From: Phycisphaerae bacterium
GTDB lineage: Bacteria > Planctomycetota > Phycisphaerae > Phycisphaerales > SM1A02
Reading direction: 5' to 3'
Assembly: GCA_002717655.1 (NCBI GenBank)
Contig: PBAY01000036.1
Location: forward strand, 1 to 64,000
Length of the DNA: 64,000 nt
Part shown: in pieces, positions 1 to 8,321 of the stretch
Position numbering within the stretch: position 1 is the first letter of the stretch
How the letters are laid out: each line of letters opens with the position of its first letter
Position numbers and translations under genes: made by a program
The notes under the pieces: model-generated
Seen by the model: the letters and a program-made list of their open reading frames with translations, nothing else
Database searches by the model: none
What the model was told of the DNA's origin: nothing

Positions 1-1
1 C

Positions 2-811
2 CACGAGAAGGACTACATCATCATTCCCAAGGGCGTGATCTACCGAATGGTCTTCAACGAACAGCCCGAAGGCCAGCCACCTGCGAAATTCATCTGCTTC
101 GAAACGATGAACACCAGTCACATCCTGCCCCCGCCGAGATACCTCTCCAAGAAGACAAGCCAGTTTCTGGAACATGCCCCCTACTGTGAACGTGATCTCC
201 GGCTGCCGCAGCTTCCGATGACCCACGATGAGCAAGGCGAATTCGAAGTTCGCATCAAGGCCCGGGACTCGGTCCACTCCTATATCTACAGCTACCACCC
301 GCTGGATGTTGTGGGCTGGGACGGATGCTACTACCCGTACATCTTCAACATCGATGACTTCTCACCCATCGTCGGCAAACATCACATGCCGCCGCCGACG
401 CATCAGACCTTCGAAGGTCACAACTTCGTGATCTGCTCCTTCTGCCCACGCGTTCTGGACTTCCATCCGCAGGCCGTGCCGGTCCCGTACTACCACAGCA
501 ATCTGGATTCAGATGAAGTCCTGTACTACGTGGAAGGCAACTACAAGGCTCGCAAGGGAATCGAACAGTGCTCCGTAAGCCTTCATCCTCAGGGCATCGC
601 CCACGGCCCGCACCCCGGCACCGTCGAGAAATCACTCGGTGCCAAATGGACCGATGAACTGGCGGTCATGTGCGACACCTTCAGGCCGCTGCATCCAACC
701 AAGGCTGCACTGGACCTCGATGACCCGGACTATCCTCAGTCATGGTCGGACTGGAAACCGGAACCAGTGGCCCCCGCTCCAGGCAATGACGACTCCGTCA
801 GCACATGGTGA
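2..811 (+). CDS. hmgA: Homogentisate 1,2-dioxygenase, 5'-truncated by window edge
   Basis: This enzyme opens the aromatic ring of homogentisate with O2 to give maleylacetoacetate in cytoplasmic tyrosine/phenylalanine breakdown. The frame is open from base 2 and reads HEKDYIIIPKGVIYRM, which matches the interior of the cupin-fold enzyme, so the real start lies left of the window; the GTG at 35 is internal. Visible iron-binding candidates are the His and Glu in YYHSNLDSDEVLYYVEG and the later His in SLHPQGIAHGPHPG, as known for the family. The C-terminal part (about 270 residues) is complete. Its stop overlaps the start of the next gene by 7 bases. Fumarylacetoacetase is encoded nearby on the other strand, which supports the pathway assignment. 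The isomerase step was not seen in this window. Confidence 0.95.
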   Translation, partial: HEKDYIIIPKGVIYRMVFNEQPEGQPPAKFICFETMNTSHILPPPRYLSKKTSQFLEHAPYCERDLRLPQLPMTHDEQGEFEVRIKARDSVHSYIYSYHPLDVVGWDGCYYPYIFNIDDFSPIVGKHHMPPPTHQTFEGHNFVICSFCPRVLDFHPQAVPVPYYHSNLDSDEVLYYVEGNYKARKGIEQCSVSLHPQGIAHGPHPGTVEKSLGAKWTDELAVMCDTFRPLHPTKAALDLDDPDYPQSWSDWKPEPVAPAPGNDDSVSTW

Positions 812-1332
812 ACCGACGTCTGATCAGCATACTTTCATGCCTGCTGCTTGCCACCGGCTGCGCTGCGCCCGAGTCGGGCCAGTCAACGTCTTCAACTCCT
901 GAACGACTCGCTGAATCTGCGCAACCCATCTTCCACGTTCATGAGCACACCCTCCGCCCGGCGGTTGCCATTGATCCAACAACCCGCCAACGCGGCCTGC
1001 AGAATCAGACACCACCCGATGATGGCCTGATCCTGTGCTTTCCGTTCAGCAAAAGACAATCACTATGGATGCCCAACTGCCCCTACCCGCTTGAGGCCTG
1101 GGTCATATCCGATCATGGCGAAGTGCTGGAGATCCTCCCCTTGCCATCGGAACCCCCCCAACAGGCATTTGAAAGTGACTGGAGCTATCAGTCCAGGCTG
1201 CCACGACATCTTTCGAATCACGAGACCCGGTTCATGTGGGAATTTGCTTCAGGCGAAGCACGCCGTCGAAGCATCACACCAGGCGACTTCATTGAAGGGC
1301 CCTGGCTTGATCTCAAGGAACAGATTCGCTGA
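805..1332 (+). CDS. DUF192-family lipoprotein
   Basis: A 175-residue predicted lipoprotein: the N-terminus is a signal peptide ending in the lipobox LATGC (Cys19). The body resembles the DUF192 family: an RQRGLQNQ segment, then a hydrophobic strand, SLWMPNCPYPLEAWVIS (family pattern roughly FWMxNTxxPLD) and a following strand-turn GEVLEI. DUF192 proteins are small secreted or periplasmic beta-rich proteins with no settled function. The start ATG overlaps the hmgA stop (ATGGTGA), so translation is probably coupled to hmgA. Whether it has any role in tyrosine catabolism is unknown. It ends 1 base before the stop of the convergent gene at 1334. Confidence 0.8.
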   Translation: MVNRRLISILSCLLLATGCAAPESGQSTSSTPERLAESAQPIFHVHEHTLRPAVAIDPTTRQRGLQNQTPPDDGLILCFPFSKRQSLWMPNCPYPLEAWVISDHGEVLEILPLPSEPPQQAFESDWSYQSRLPRHLSNHETRFMWEFASGEARRRSITPGDFIEGPWLDLKEQIR

Positions 1333-1333
1333 T

Positions 1334-2587
1334 TCAGCGGCGACGCATCTGCTGCCAGAGCTGGAAGTCCTCTTCCTCATCCGGATTCACAGCGGCGGCA
1401 TGCAACATGATGCCGTCAACACCAGTAAAGCGACCAAGCGTCAGATCTTCCGCTGGATACTTCAGATTTCTCGGGTTGTCATCCGAGTTGTCGACATTCA
1501 GTTCCAGCTCAAGACGAGTACCCGCCTGAAGGACAAGCGGCTCGACCAGCAATTCCGTTGAGGCCCAGTGCGGATCCCAGTCGGGATAACTGACAAGGAG
1601 TCTCCGCTCGCCCTCAAGACCAATGGCCTCGAGACTCATCGATCTCAGGTAATGGTCACCACGAGGTGTCATGGCTACGACTTCGATATCAAATGGAATG
1701 ATCAACTCCGCCACTTCCTTGCGACGTTCTCCAGCAGCGAGCTTCATCCATGGCTTCATGATCATGACGGACTCAAGTGGCCGAAGTTCATCCTCCGGAT
1801 GCGCCAACTCCAGTTCCAGACTTCCAGTCAGTGGCAACTCACGCCCTACCGGACGATACGCCACCTCGGTGACGATCGCGGACCCGACGGGCACTCGGAA
1901 ACCGAAGCCTTCAGGCAAGGTGAACGCCCTGGCTCCGACACCCAGCATGCCCATGCTGCCTGAAGGAACTGACCCGACATCACCTGACATGTGGTAACCC
2001 GCGGGCGACTCGAGCTCATCGGCCACCTCGGCCTGACCGGTTGGATCAGCGGATACCGCTACACCATGTATCGCATTGTTCAGCGGAGTAACCCAGCGAA
2101 GACCACGAACAAACAAAGGCTCGTCATTCACCAGTGGAATCGCGAAGGTGCGAACATTATGTGCATGAGCATGAAGTGTGATTTCACTTTCAGCAGGGAT
2201 ATCAAACCCTTCTTCCAAAGCAAAGGTCGCGGCATCATCGGATGAGGTCACGACATCAGGACGCACTGCCGCGCCCTTCGGGTGCGGAGCCCCTGCATTC
2301 AACCAGGCCAGCAAGGTGTCCTTGTCCTTGCTGGACAACGGGCCTCGACCATGAATGGGAATCCCATCCTGCCCCGGCAGCCAGGGTGGCATCAGATCCT
2401 GCTCGATGACAGCAGCGGAGAAGGTGCGTCTTGCGGCAAAATCAGAGGCACGATCCAACCGGAAGGGCGCCTCCCCTCCGGGACTGTGGCACGTGGCACA
2501 TTGCGACGCGATGATGGGTGCGACATCTTTCCACTCAGGCGACAAGCCTGCAGCATGGACAACCAGTACTGTCGCCAGTTCCAACAT
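1334..2587 (-). CDS. Cytochrome c / PHM-like copper monooxygenase domain protein
   Basis: A 417-residue secreted protein. Residues 1-14 are a short hydrophobic leader. A class I heme-binding CATCH motif (Cys30, Cys33, His34) starts a short cytochrome c-like segment followed by DLMPPWLP, as in planctomycete DUF1587/cytochrome proteins. Residues from about 150 to the end resemble the two jelly-roll domains of copper type II ascorbate-dependent monooxygenases (PHM/DBH superfamily), with a GYHMSGD turn, a YPDWDPHW strand, a LNVDNSDDNP turn and a final FTGVDGIM segment. The usual His-x-His copper pair in the C-domain appears here as GDH, so copper binding may be altered. It lies 3 bases after fahA in a minus-strand run; a role in aromatic metabolism is only suggested by context. 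Confidence 0.75.
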   Translation of the reverse strand: MLELATVLVVHAAGLSPEWKDVAPIIASQCATCHSPGGEAPFRLDRASDFAARRTFSAAVIEQDLMPPWLPGQDGIPIHGRGPLSSKDKDTLLAWLNAGAPHPKGAAVRPDVVTSSDDAATFALEEGFDIPAESEITLHAHAHNVRTFAIPLVNDEPLFVRGLRWVTPLNNAIHGVAVSADPTGQAEVADELESPAGYHMSGDVGSVPSGSMGMLGVGARAFTLPEGFGFRVPVGSAIVTEVAYRPVGRELPLTGSLELELAHPEDELRPLESVMIMKPWMKLAAGERRKEVAELIIPFDIEVVAMTPRGDHYLRSMSLEAIGLEGERRLLVSYPDWDPHWASTELLVEPLVLQAGTRLELELNVDNSDDNPRNLKYPAEDLTLGRFTGVDGIMLHAAAVNPDEEEDFQLWQQMRRR

Positions 2588-2590
2588 GAG

Positions 2591-3895
2591 CTAGAGCGCA
2601 GGCTGAATGACCGCTGAACAATCACCAAGGCCGATACGTACCGCACCCTCGGACTCACAGAAGGCGGACATGATGACTTCATCTCCATCCTGCAGAAACT
2701 TGCGTTGCGTCCCATCAGGAAGCTCAACCGGCTCCTGACCTCTCCAGGTCATCTCGAGCAGGCAACCACGCGATTCCTTTTCCGTACCACTGATGGTGCC
2801 TGAACCCATGAGATCACCTGGCTGCATCGGACAACCGGTGCTGCTGTGATGGGCGAGCATCTGGCTGAAGGTCCAGGTGAGATCGGACAGATTGCCGCGG
2901 CTCACTCGATGAGGGGCCATCTGCTGTGATCGCATCTGTTCGGAAACGATATAGACATCAACGGTCACATCCAGCACATCATCCTTCGTGGGCACAAGGT
3001 AATCCAGCAGCGGCGGATCATCGGGCAACCGCTCCGGCCCCGATCGACGGAATGGCGAGAGCGCCTCCATGGTCACGATCCAGGGTGAAATACTCGTGCC
3101 GAAGTTCTTGGCATTAAACGGGCCAAGTGGCTGATACTCCCACTTCTGAACATCCCGCGCAGACCAGTCATTGAGAATCACGATGCCGAACAGGTGATTG
3201 TCCGCTTCCTGAATGGCGATCGGATGGCCCATGGGTGAACCCTGCCCGATGAACACGCCCATTTCCATTTCATAGTCGAGCAAACGACACGGACCATGCT
3301 GACTCGGGCCATCATCAGGCTTGAGCTGGCCCATCGGCCGACGAATCGGCGTACCTGAAACCACGACCGAACTGGCCCGACCGTGATACCCAACAGGGAG
3401 ATTGAGATAGTTAGGCAGAAGCGGGTCGGCATCAGGCCGGAACATCCGTCCGACATTCGAAGCATGATGCCGGGAGGCGTAGAAGTCGGTGTAATCACCG
3501 ATCTGCGCCGGCATCCTCATGGAAACGGAGGACTGTGGAATCAGAAGTTGCGGATGCGGATCTGCCCCACGCGCCAGCAATGATGAAATCGACCGGCGAG
3601 CGGCACGCCAGGAGCGTGGCCCCTGCCCCATGAAGGCATTCAATGTCGGCGCACAGAGACTGCATGCGGTCTCGGGCGGAAGGCCCTGCAACGCCAAGGT
3701 ATCGATGGCCTGCTTGACATCCAGAATCATGTCGCCGATGGCGACGCCAATACGATCTTCACCGTCAGACGTAATGAAGACGCCCCATGGAAGATTCTGA
3801 ATTGGAAAATTACCCCCGACTTCATTCGCGGATTCAACCCAGCTCTGAAGCGACGGGTCAAGCGTGGGGTCGTTGATTTCACCAGATGCACTCAT
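2591..3895 (-). CDS. fahA: Fumarylacetoacetase
   Basis: Hydrolyses fumarylacetoacetate to fumarate and acetoacetate, the last step of tyrosine catabolism. The 434-residue length is typical. The N-terminal domain contains FPIQNLPWGVF and GVAIGDMILDV; the C-terminal catalytic domain shows DFYASRHHASNVGRMFR, LPVGYHGRASSVVVSGT, LDYEMEMGVFIG and LNDWSARDVQKWEYQPLGPF, all signature stretches of the FAH fold with its acidic metal ligands. The start at 3895 is supported by a strong Shine-Dalgarno GGAGGTGAT ending 3 bases before ATG. The gene follows the conserved unknown gene at 3927 and precedes the cytochrome/monooxygenase-like gene on the same strand, suggesting one transcript. Confidence 0.96.
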   Translation of the reverse strand: MSASGEINDPTLDPSLQSWVESANEVGGNFPIQNLPWGVFITSDGEDRIGVAIGDMILDVKQAIDTLALQGLPPETACSLCAPTLNAFMGQGPRSWRAARRSISSLLARGADPHPQLLIPQSSVSMRMPAQIGDYTDFYASRHHASNVGRMFRPDADPLLPNYLNLPVGYHGRASSVVVSGTPIRRPMGQLKPDDGPSQHGPCRLLDYEMEMGVFIGQGSPMGHPIAIQEADNHLFGIVILNDWSARDVQKWEYQPLGPFNAKNFGTSISPWIVTMEALSPFRRSGPERLPDDPPLLDYLVPTKDDVLDVTVDVYIVSEQMRSQQMAPHRVSRGNLSDLTWTFSQMLAHHSSTGCPMQPGDLMGSGTISGTEKESRGCLLEMTWRGQEPVELPDGTQRKFLQDGDEVIMSAFCESEGAVRIGLGDCSAVIQPAL

Positions 3896-3926
3896 TGATC
3901 ACCTCCATCAAATACGTTCGCCCCAC

Positions 3927-4853
3927 TCAATCACTGGAATCAAGACGTGGAAGATAGCCCAGTGACTGCAGATCTGCGATGGGCTCTCTCCAACTGCATG
4001 AACCAAAGGAGATCGCAGTACCCCCACGGGACGCTTCCAATTGCTCACAACCCAGCACGAGCCCATCGATCGATACCTGATCATCCTCGAACTCGATGGC
4101 ACCAGTGTAATCAAGCAACTCCACGATATCGCCTTCATTGAGTCGATGAACTGCAGCTGCAGCGGAAGCAAGAAAGACGTTGAGAAAGCCCTGCTGATGA
4201 GCAGGAATCGATGGGTTCTCATTGGGCAGTGGATGATGCAGTCCAGCCGTGGCCTTGAATGGCACGTCCGCCTGTACGGCATTGCGAATGAATCGAGCCA
4301 CATCGGCAGTCGCAGGATTCAATTCGGGCTTGATGCCTCCGGTACGAATCTTGGCGGCCGCCTCTGAACCTGCAAGCGCGGCCAGCAACCCACGGGAATC
4401 ACTGCTGCTACTCAGTTCGAAGAAGGGAAAGAGGTCATCAGGCAACAGATCCAACGCGGAATCGATCGCTTCTGCCGAATCAGCCCTGAGCTCGATCACA
4501 TCAGCCAGCGCGAGACCATTCGCTGCATTGCAGTGTCGTTCATTGAACGCGGCAAGCCGCTCGATATCACCCTCGAGTTCATCACTGCCTGCCGGAGAGA
4601 CCAGCACGCTGAGACACCAGGGATCATCCGTATCGTCATCCGGCAGCAATGATGCCGCAGCCTGCTCGAACTCATCAAGCTTTCCAACCGGAACAATCAC
4701 ACGAGCAAGCATCCATCCCATGGGATGATCAAGACCTTCATCGAAACCCTTGACCATGGTCTCCATGTCTTCGCGTGCCGGGGGAAACAGTCCTGCGTAA
4801 TCAACCAGACCATCAAGCAGGCAGGCCAGGGTCCTGGGCAGTGTCTCGATTAT
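3927..4853 (-). CDS. Conserved protein of unknown function, probable non-AUG start
   Basis: No function is recognised. The first ATG in frame is at 4766 (279 residues), but the reading frame continues upstream without a stop and encodes LVDYAGLFPPARED just before it. As I recall, a DYAGLFPPA segment is the conserved N-terminus of this family (followed by WMLxRxxVP, seen here as GWMLARVIVPVGKL, and later FKATAGLHHP). No ATG, GTG or TTG lies upstream in frame before gltX. A good Shine-Dalgarno (AGGAGAGG) sits directly after the gltX stop, 8 bases before an in-frame ATA at 4853 and 11 before ATC at 4850. I therefore set the start at 4853 (308 residues); CTG at 4841 or a sequence error are alternatives. 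It sits between gltX and fahA in a same-strand run. Confidence 0.6.
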   Translation of the reverse strand: MIETLPRTLACLLDGLVDYAGLFPPAREDMETMVKGFDEGLDHPMGWMLARVIVPVGKLDEFEQAAASLLPDDDTDDPWCLSVLVSPAGSDELEGDIERLAAFNERHCNAANGLALADVIELRADSAEAIDSALDLLPDDLFPFFELSSSSDSRGLLAALAGSEAAAKIRTGGIKPELNPATADVARFIRNAVQADVPFKATAGLHHPLPNENPSIPAHQQGFLNVFLASAAAAVHRLNEGDIVELLDYTGAIEFEDDQVSIDGLVLGCEQLEASRGGTAISFGSCSWREPIADLQSLGYLPRLDSSD

Positions 4854-4866
4854 CGCAACCTCTCCT

Positions 4867-6531
4867 TCAGCCGGATGGACACAGGACGGAACGCTGTTCC
4901 AGACATCGCTCCATTCGCCGAAGCGAAGAGTCCTTGCCCAGAATCACCAGTGTGTCGTAGATCGGCGGACTGATGGGCCCACCACTGACGGCTACTCGGA
5001 TGGGCTGAGCGACCTTCCCCAGATTACCGTCGGCATGTGCTGCTGCCCATTCATCGATCGCCGACTCGAGACCGGAGACCGTCCAGTCTTCAAGAGAACG
5101 AAGGACAGGCAGAATGGCCTCAAGCCTTTCATAACCGCACGGGTCACCGTTGCATAACGCCTTGCGAACAGGCTTGATCGCTTCCCAGGTGATTGAATCA
5201 TCATTCTTGAGAAAGAAACCGCCGGTACGAATTGGATCAACCAGTGTCTTGGAACGTTCCTTGTTCGCTCTGGCAAAGTGCTCGAAGGTCTCACCATCAA
5301 AGTGGGCGATGACATTCGGATGATGCTGTTGACAGAACGCCCTGAATCGATCGACGAACTCCTGCTCTTCCATGTTCTGGATGGCATCCAGATTGAAGGC
5401 GAGCAGCTTGTCACGATCGAATCTGGCTGGAGACTTGACGATGCGATCCAGATCAAAGTGCTCAACCAGGAACTTCTGATCGAACTGCTCCCGATTTTCA
5501 CCAGGAGACCAGCCAAGCAGCGCCAGATAATTCACCAGCACCTCCGGCAGATATCCCGCCCGATCAAAATCAGCGACATCGATTTCCGGTAGCTCGACCT
5601 GGAGCTCGACCGCAAGACTGCTGGCCGCACCGGTAGGCAACTGGATGGTCTTGTCATTCAGCCAAGTCGACCAGGTTTCTTCATCAATCCCACAGCCAGG
5701 AGGCGGAGACTCGACCTTGCGTTCTCGCACCGTCGTCCGCAGAAGCTTGTCCTTGTCACGCTTGGACATCTTCGAACCATCTGGATTGAAGATCAATGAG
5801 ACGTGAGCGTAAGCCGGATGCTCGAAACCCAACGCTTCCTGCAACAGGACGTGCTTGGGCGTATTCGCGAGATGCTCCTGACCTCGGATGACATGCGTCA
5901 CACCCATCAGTGAATCATCGACGACGACTGCGAAGTGATAGGTGGGATAGCCATCGGCCTTGCGAATGACGAAATCCTCAAGTTCACCAGGCGCAACACG
6001 AACTTCGCCAAGCACCAGATCATTGACGACGAGTTCCTGATCATCAGGAACCCTGAATCGGAGGACGTGCGGGCGCCCTTCTTCGAGATACTGCGCCACC
6101 GTCTCTGCTGGAAGCGAAAGAGAGGCGCGGTCATAGCGATACGGCCTCTTCTGAGCTCTTGCTTCCTTGCGAGCTTCAGCGAGTTCTTCAGGAGTCTCGA
6201 ATGCCGGGTATGCCGCACCGGATTCGATCAGACGATCGAAGTACTCGCCATAGACATCCAGTCGCTGGGACTGGAAATAGGGACCCGTATCACCTCCACC
6301 ATTTCCTTCGAAGACCGGCCCTTCATCCCAATCGATGTTCAACCACTTGAGATCTTCAAGAAACCCAAGCCCCGCTTCATCGCTGGATCTTTTCTGATCC
6401 GTATCTTCGATTCGCAGAAGAAACGTCCCGCCATGTCGCCGCGCAAAGGCCCAGCAGAACAAGGCGGACCGTGCCCCTCCAACATGCAGATGCCCTGTAG
6501 GGCTGGGCGCAAATCGTGTTCGAATCGTCAT
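4867..6531 (-). CDS. gltX: Glutamyl-tRNA synthetase
   Basis: Charges tRNA-Glu with glutamate in the cytoplasm. Class I signature motifs are plain: PSPTGHLHVGGARSALF (HIGH-type) near residue 9 and SKMSKRDK near 253. The glutamate/tRNA-binding parts (RIEDTDQKRS, VIRGQEHLANTPKH) are intact. Unusually, about 65 residues are inserted between KMSKR (254-258) and RAGYLPEVLVNYLALLGWS (from 325), where most bacterial enzymes have only a few residues; the rest of the 554-residue chain aligns normally, and the anticodon-binding C-terminal half is present. The gene starts 7 bases downstream of pssA on the same strand. Its TGA stop overlaps the ribosome-binding site of the next gene. Confidence 0.97.
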   Translation of the reverse strand: MTIRTRFAPSPTGHLHVGGARSALFCWAFARRHGGTFLLRIEDTDQKRSSDEAGLGFLEDLKWLNIDWDEGPVFEGNGGGDTGPYFQSQRLDVYGEYFDRLIESGAAYPAFETPEELAEARKEARAQKRPYRYDRASLSLPAETVAQYLEEGRPHVLRFRVPDDQELVVNDLVLGEVRVAPGELEDFVIRKADGYPTYHFAVVVDDSLMGVTHVIRGQEHLANTPKHVLLQEALGFEHPAYAHVSLIFNPDGSKMSKRDKDKLLRTTVRERKVESPPPGCGIDEETWSTWLNDKTIQLPTGAASSLAVELQVELPEIDVADFDRAGYLPEVLVNYLALLGWSPGENREQFDQKFLVEHFDLDRIVKSPARFDRDKLLAFNLDAIQNMEEQEFVDRFRAFCQQHHPNVIAHFDGETFEHFARANKERSKTLVDPIRTGGFFLKNDDSITWEAIKPVRKALCNGDPCGYERLEAILPVLRSLEDWTVSGLESAIDEWAAAHADGNLGKVAQPIRVAVSGGPISPPIYDTLVILGKDSSLRRMERCLEQRSVLCPSG

Positions 6532-6538
6532 GTGCTGC

Positions 6539-7462
6539 TCACAGATCCTCGGTTTCGCCTGCCAGCATCCTTGATCGCTCAGTCAAAAGCAGGATGGGAC
6601 CGGACAGAACATAAGCAAAGAAGACAATCGCCAGCGTCTCCTGGAAGAACCACAGCATCAGGCACAGCAGCACGACGACGCGTGCGGTATATCCGAAGCT
6701 GCGACGCACTCGGAGATACTGATTCGGCAGATGTCGATAGGGAACCGCCGAAACCATCATGATCGAAGTCAGAAGACTCATGAACGGGATGAGGACGACG
6801 ATCAAGCCCGCCAACCAGGTCGCGGTGCCAGCTTCACCTGCGGCCAGTTTCATCAGATGCTCATGCAGGAGAACAAGCCCGACCAGCGATCCCGCGGCAC
6901 CAGGCGAAGGAAGCCCACGGAAGAACAGATGATCGCCAACCTGCCCACCCTTGGTCTCGACCGCGAATCTCGCAAGTCGCAGAGCACAACAGCAGACGTA
7001 GATTGCGGCGATCGCCCAGCAGAGCTTGCCCAGGGTATGACCCGTATCCGGCGAAATGATGCCGAGCGTCTGCTCAGGACCGACATACTGACTGAGCAGA
7101 TTCAGAACCAGAAAGGCCGGTGCAATACCAAAGGTGACCAAATCCACCAGCGAATCAAGCATGCCTCCGAAGTCCGTGACGGAGTTGGTCAGTCGAGCAA
7201 CCGATCCGTCAACGGAATCAAGAAACATCCCGATCAGAATCAAGGCCCCGGCCACCGTCAGGCTCGACCATCCCCATGGCCCCTCGTAATCCAGCGGTTT
7301 GGCTGCAAAGTGAATTGCTGAGAAACCAGCGAGCAGATTGCCCAGTGTGAACAGGGTCGGCCACACACCCATCGGGCCGAGGCGGGAACGCCGGTCTGAT
7401 GGAGCCTGAGCCGACATCGAAGGGTCTGATTCAAAGTTGGATTTCTGCTCTCGAAGGCGCAT
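6539..7462 (-). CDS. pssA: CDP-alcohol phosphatidyltransferase, probable phosphatidylserine synthase
   Basis: An inner-membrane enzyme that would transfer the phosphatidyl group from CDP-diacylglycerol to serine. The CDP-alcohol phosphotransferase motif DG-x2-AR-x8-G-x3-D-x3-D is complete as DGSVARLTNSVTDFGGMLD followed by SLVD. Around it are about seven hydrophobic helices (for example TLFTLGNLLAGFSAIHF, LIGMFLDSV, CWAIAAIYVCCCALRLARF, TWLAGLIVVLIPFMSLL). The RGLPSPGAAG loop is typical of the type II PssA group. Start 7462 gives 307 residues; an internal ATG at 7417 (MSAQAP) is an alternative and neither has a clear ribosome-binding site. It is the first gene of a minus-strand run leading into gltX. 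Confidence 0.9.
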   Translation of the reverse strand: MRLREQKSNFESDPSMSAQAPSDRRSRLGPMGVWPTLFTLGNLLAGFSAIHFAAKPLDYEGPWGWSSLTVAGALILIGMFLDSVDGSVARLTNSVTDFGGMLDSLVDLVTFGIAPAFLVLNLLSQYVGPEQTLGIISPDTGHTLGKLCWAIAAIYVCCCALRLARFAVETKGGQVGDHLFFRGLPSPGAAGSLVGLVLLHEHLMKLAAGEAGTATWLAGLIVVLIPFMSLLTSIMMVSAVPYRHLPNQYLRVRRSFGYTARVVVLLCLMLWFFQETLAIVFFAYVLSGPILLLTERSRMLAGETEDL

Positions 7463-7535
7463 CGAGGCAGTTTACCGCGCACGCCATATGGATGCCGCGG
7501 TCCATAATGAACCACTCCACCCCCTCATGAGGCCA

Positions 7536-8321
7536 TCAGCCCCCTCTGAGTTCGGATTCCCAGTCGCCGAATCGAGGCGTCACCATGATCAAGCGTTGCG
7601 AGACCCCTTCTTCATGCGCTCGCTCCAGAAGCATCTGCCCCATCGTGGCAACCTCAGCTGCGGCTTCCATGGCTTCGACACTCGTATCTTCCGGCGGCGG
7701 GTGCGGCCATTGACCGGAACCGGCCACGAGCAACAGTACCTCACCCGGCGCAACAAGAAATTCCCGACGCAGATCAACAAAGCGTTCAACCGGCTTGCCC
7801 CGCATCTCGATCATCGGCGCCAACTCAACAAGGACCCGGGGACCATCCAACGTCATCATTGACCAGCCACGACCAGCAAGACCACCGATGCCAGTGGAAT
7901 ACGATTCCTGATTCTCACCCGTGACCATCATTCGATCGCCCACAGGCATCGCAGGCGGCTGCAGGTTTCGCCAGGTCAAGGCCTGTCCATGCCAGATCAG
8001 ACCAGGCGGACTTGAAGCAGGCAGACGATCGGCAATGAGGGCCAGATCCGATTGACGAAGCCGGACGATCTCCAGCCCATGAGCCTCCCAGACCTCATCC
8101 GTCAATCGCTCAAGAGCAAGCGGGTCGATGATTTCATGTACTCGCTCAAGGGGCTCAGCCGTGTCATGGTGGCGCACGGCGAATCCATGCCCTTCGACTT
8201 CAGGCAGTGCCGCCTCGACAACAGGATCAGCAGGCTCCTGCTTTGGAGCACTGGCACAACTGATCAGTGATGCGAACAGCATCATGGCTGCACCAGCACG
8301 CCAGACTTCAGGGAAGCTCAT
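7536..8321 (-). CDS. Lipoprotein of unknown function
   Basis: A predicted lipoprotein of 261 residues with signal peptide and lipobox LISC (Cys22) when started at 8321; this ATG overlaps the end of the upstream LOG gene by 14 bases. The longer frame to 8375 would spoil the signal peptide. The mature part is mixed alpha/beta with no motif I recognise. It contains a segment GLIWHGQALTWRNLQP and a final helix MGQMLLERAHEEG followed by a strand RLIMVTPRFGD. It is probably exported and membrane anchored. Translational overlap with the LOG gene suggests cotranscription rather than shared function. Confidence 0.75.
   Translation of the reverse strand: MSFPEVWRAGAAMMLFASLISCASAPKQEPADPVVEAALPEVEGHGFAVRHHDTAEPLERVHEIIDPLALERLTDEVWEAHGLEIVRLRQSDLALIADRLPASSPPGLIWHGQALTWRNLQPPAMPVGDRMMVTGENQESYSTGIGGLAGRGWSMMTLDGPRVLVELAPMIEMRGKPVERFVDLRREFLVAPGEVLLLVAGSGQWPHPPPEDTSVEAMEAAAEVATMGQMLLERAHEEGVSQRLIMVTPRFGDWESELRGG

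Noticed and set aside
3927-4766. Taking ATG 4766 as the start of the unknown gene after gltX
   Set aside because: It would drop the conserved DYAGLFPPA segment upstream and has no ribosome-binding site; the frame stays open to a strong Shine-Dalgarno sequence.
5935-6762. 275-codon plus-strand ORF over gltX and pssA
   Set aside because: Antisense to two confidently identified genes; composition is that of a reverse-frame shadow.
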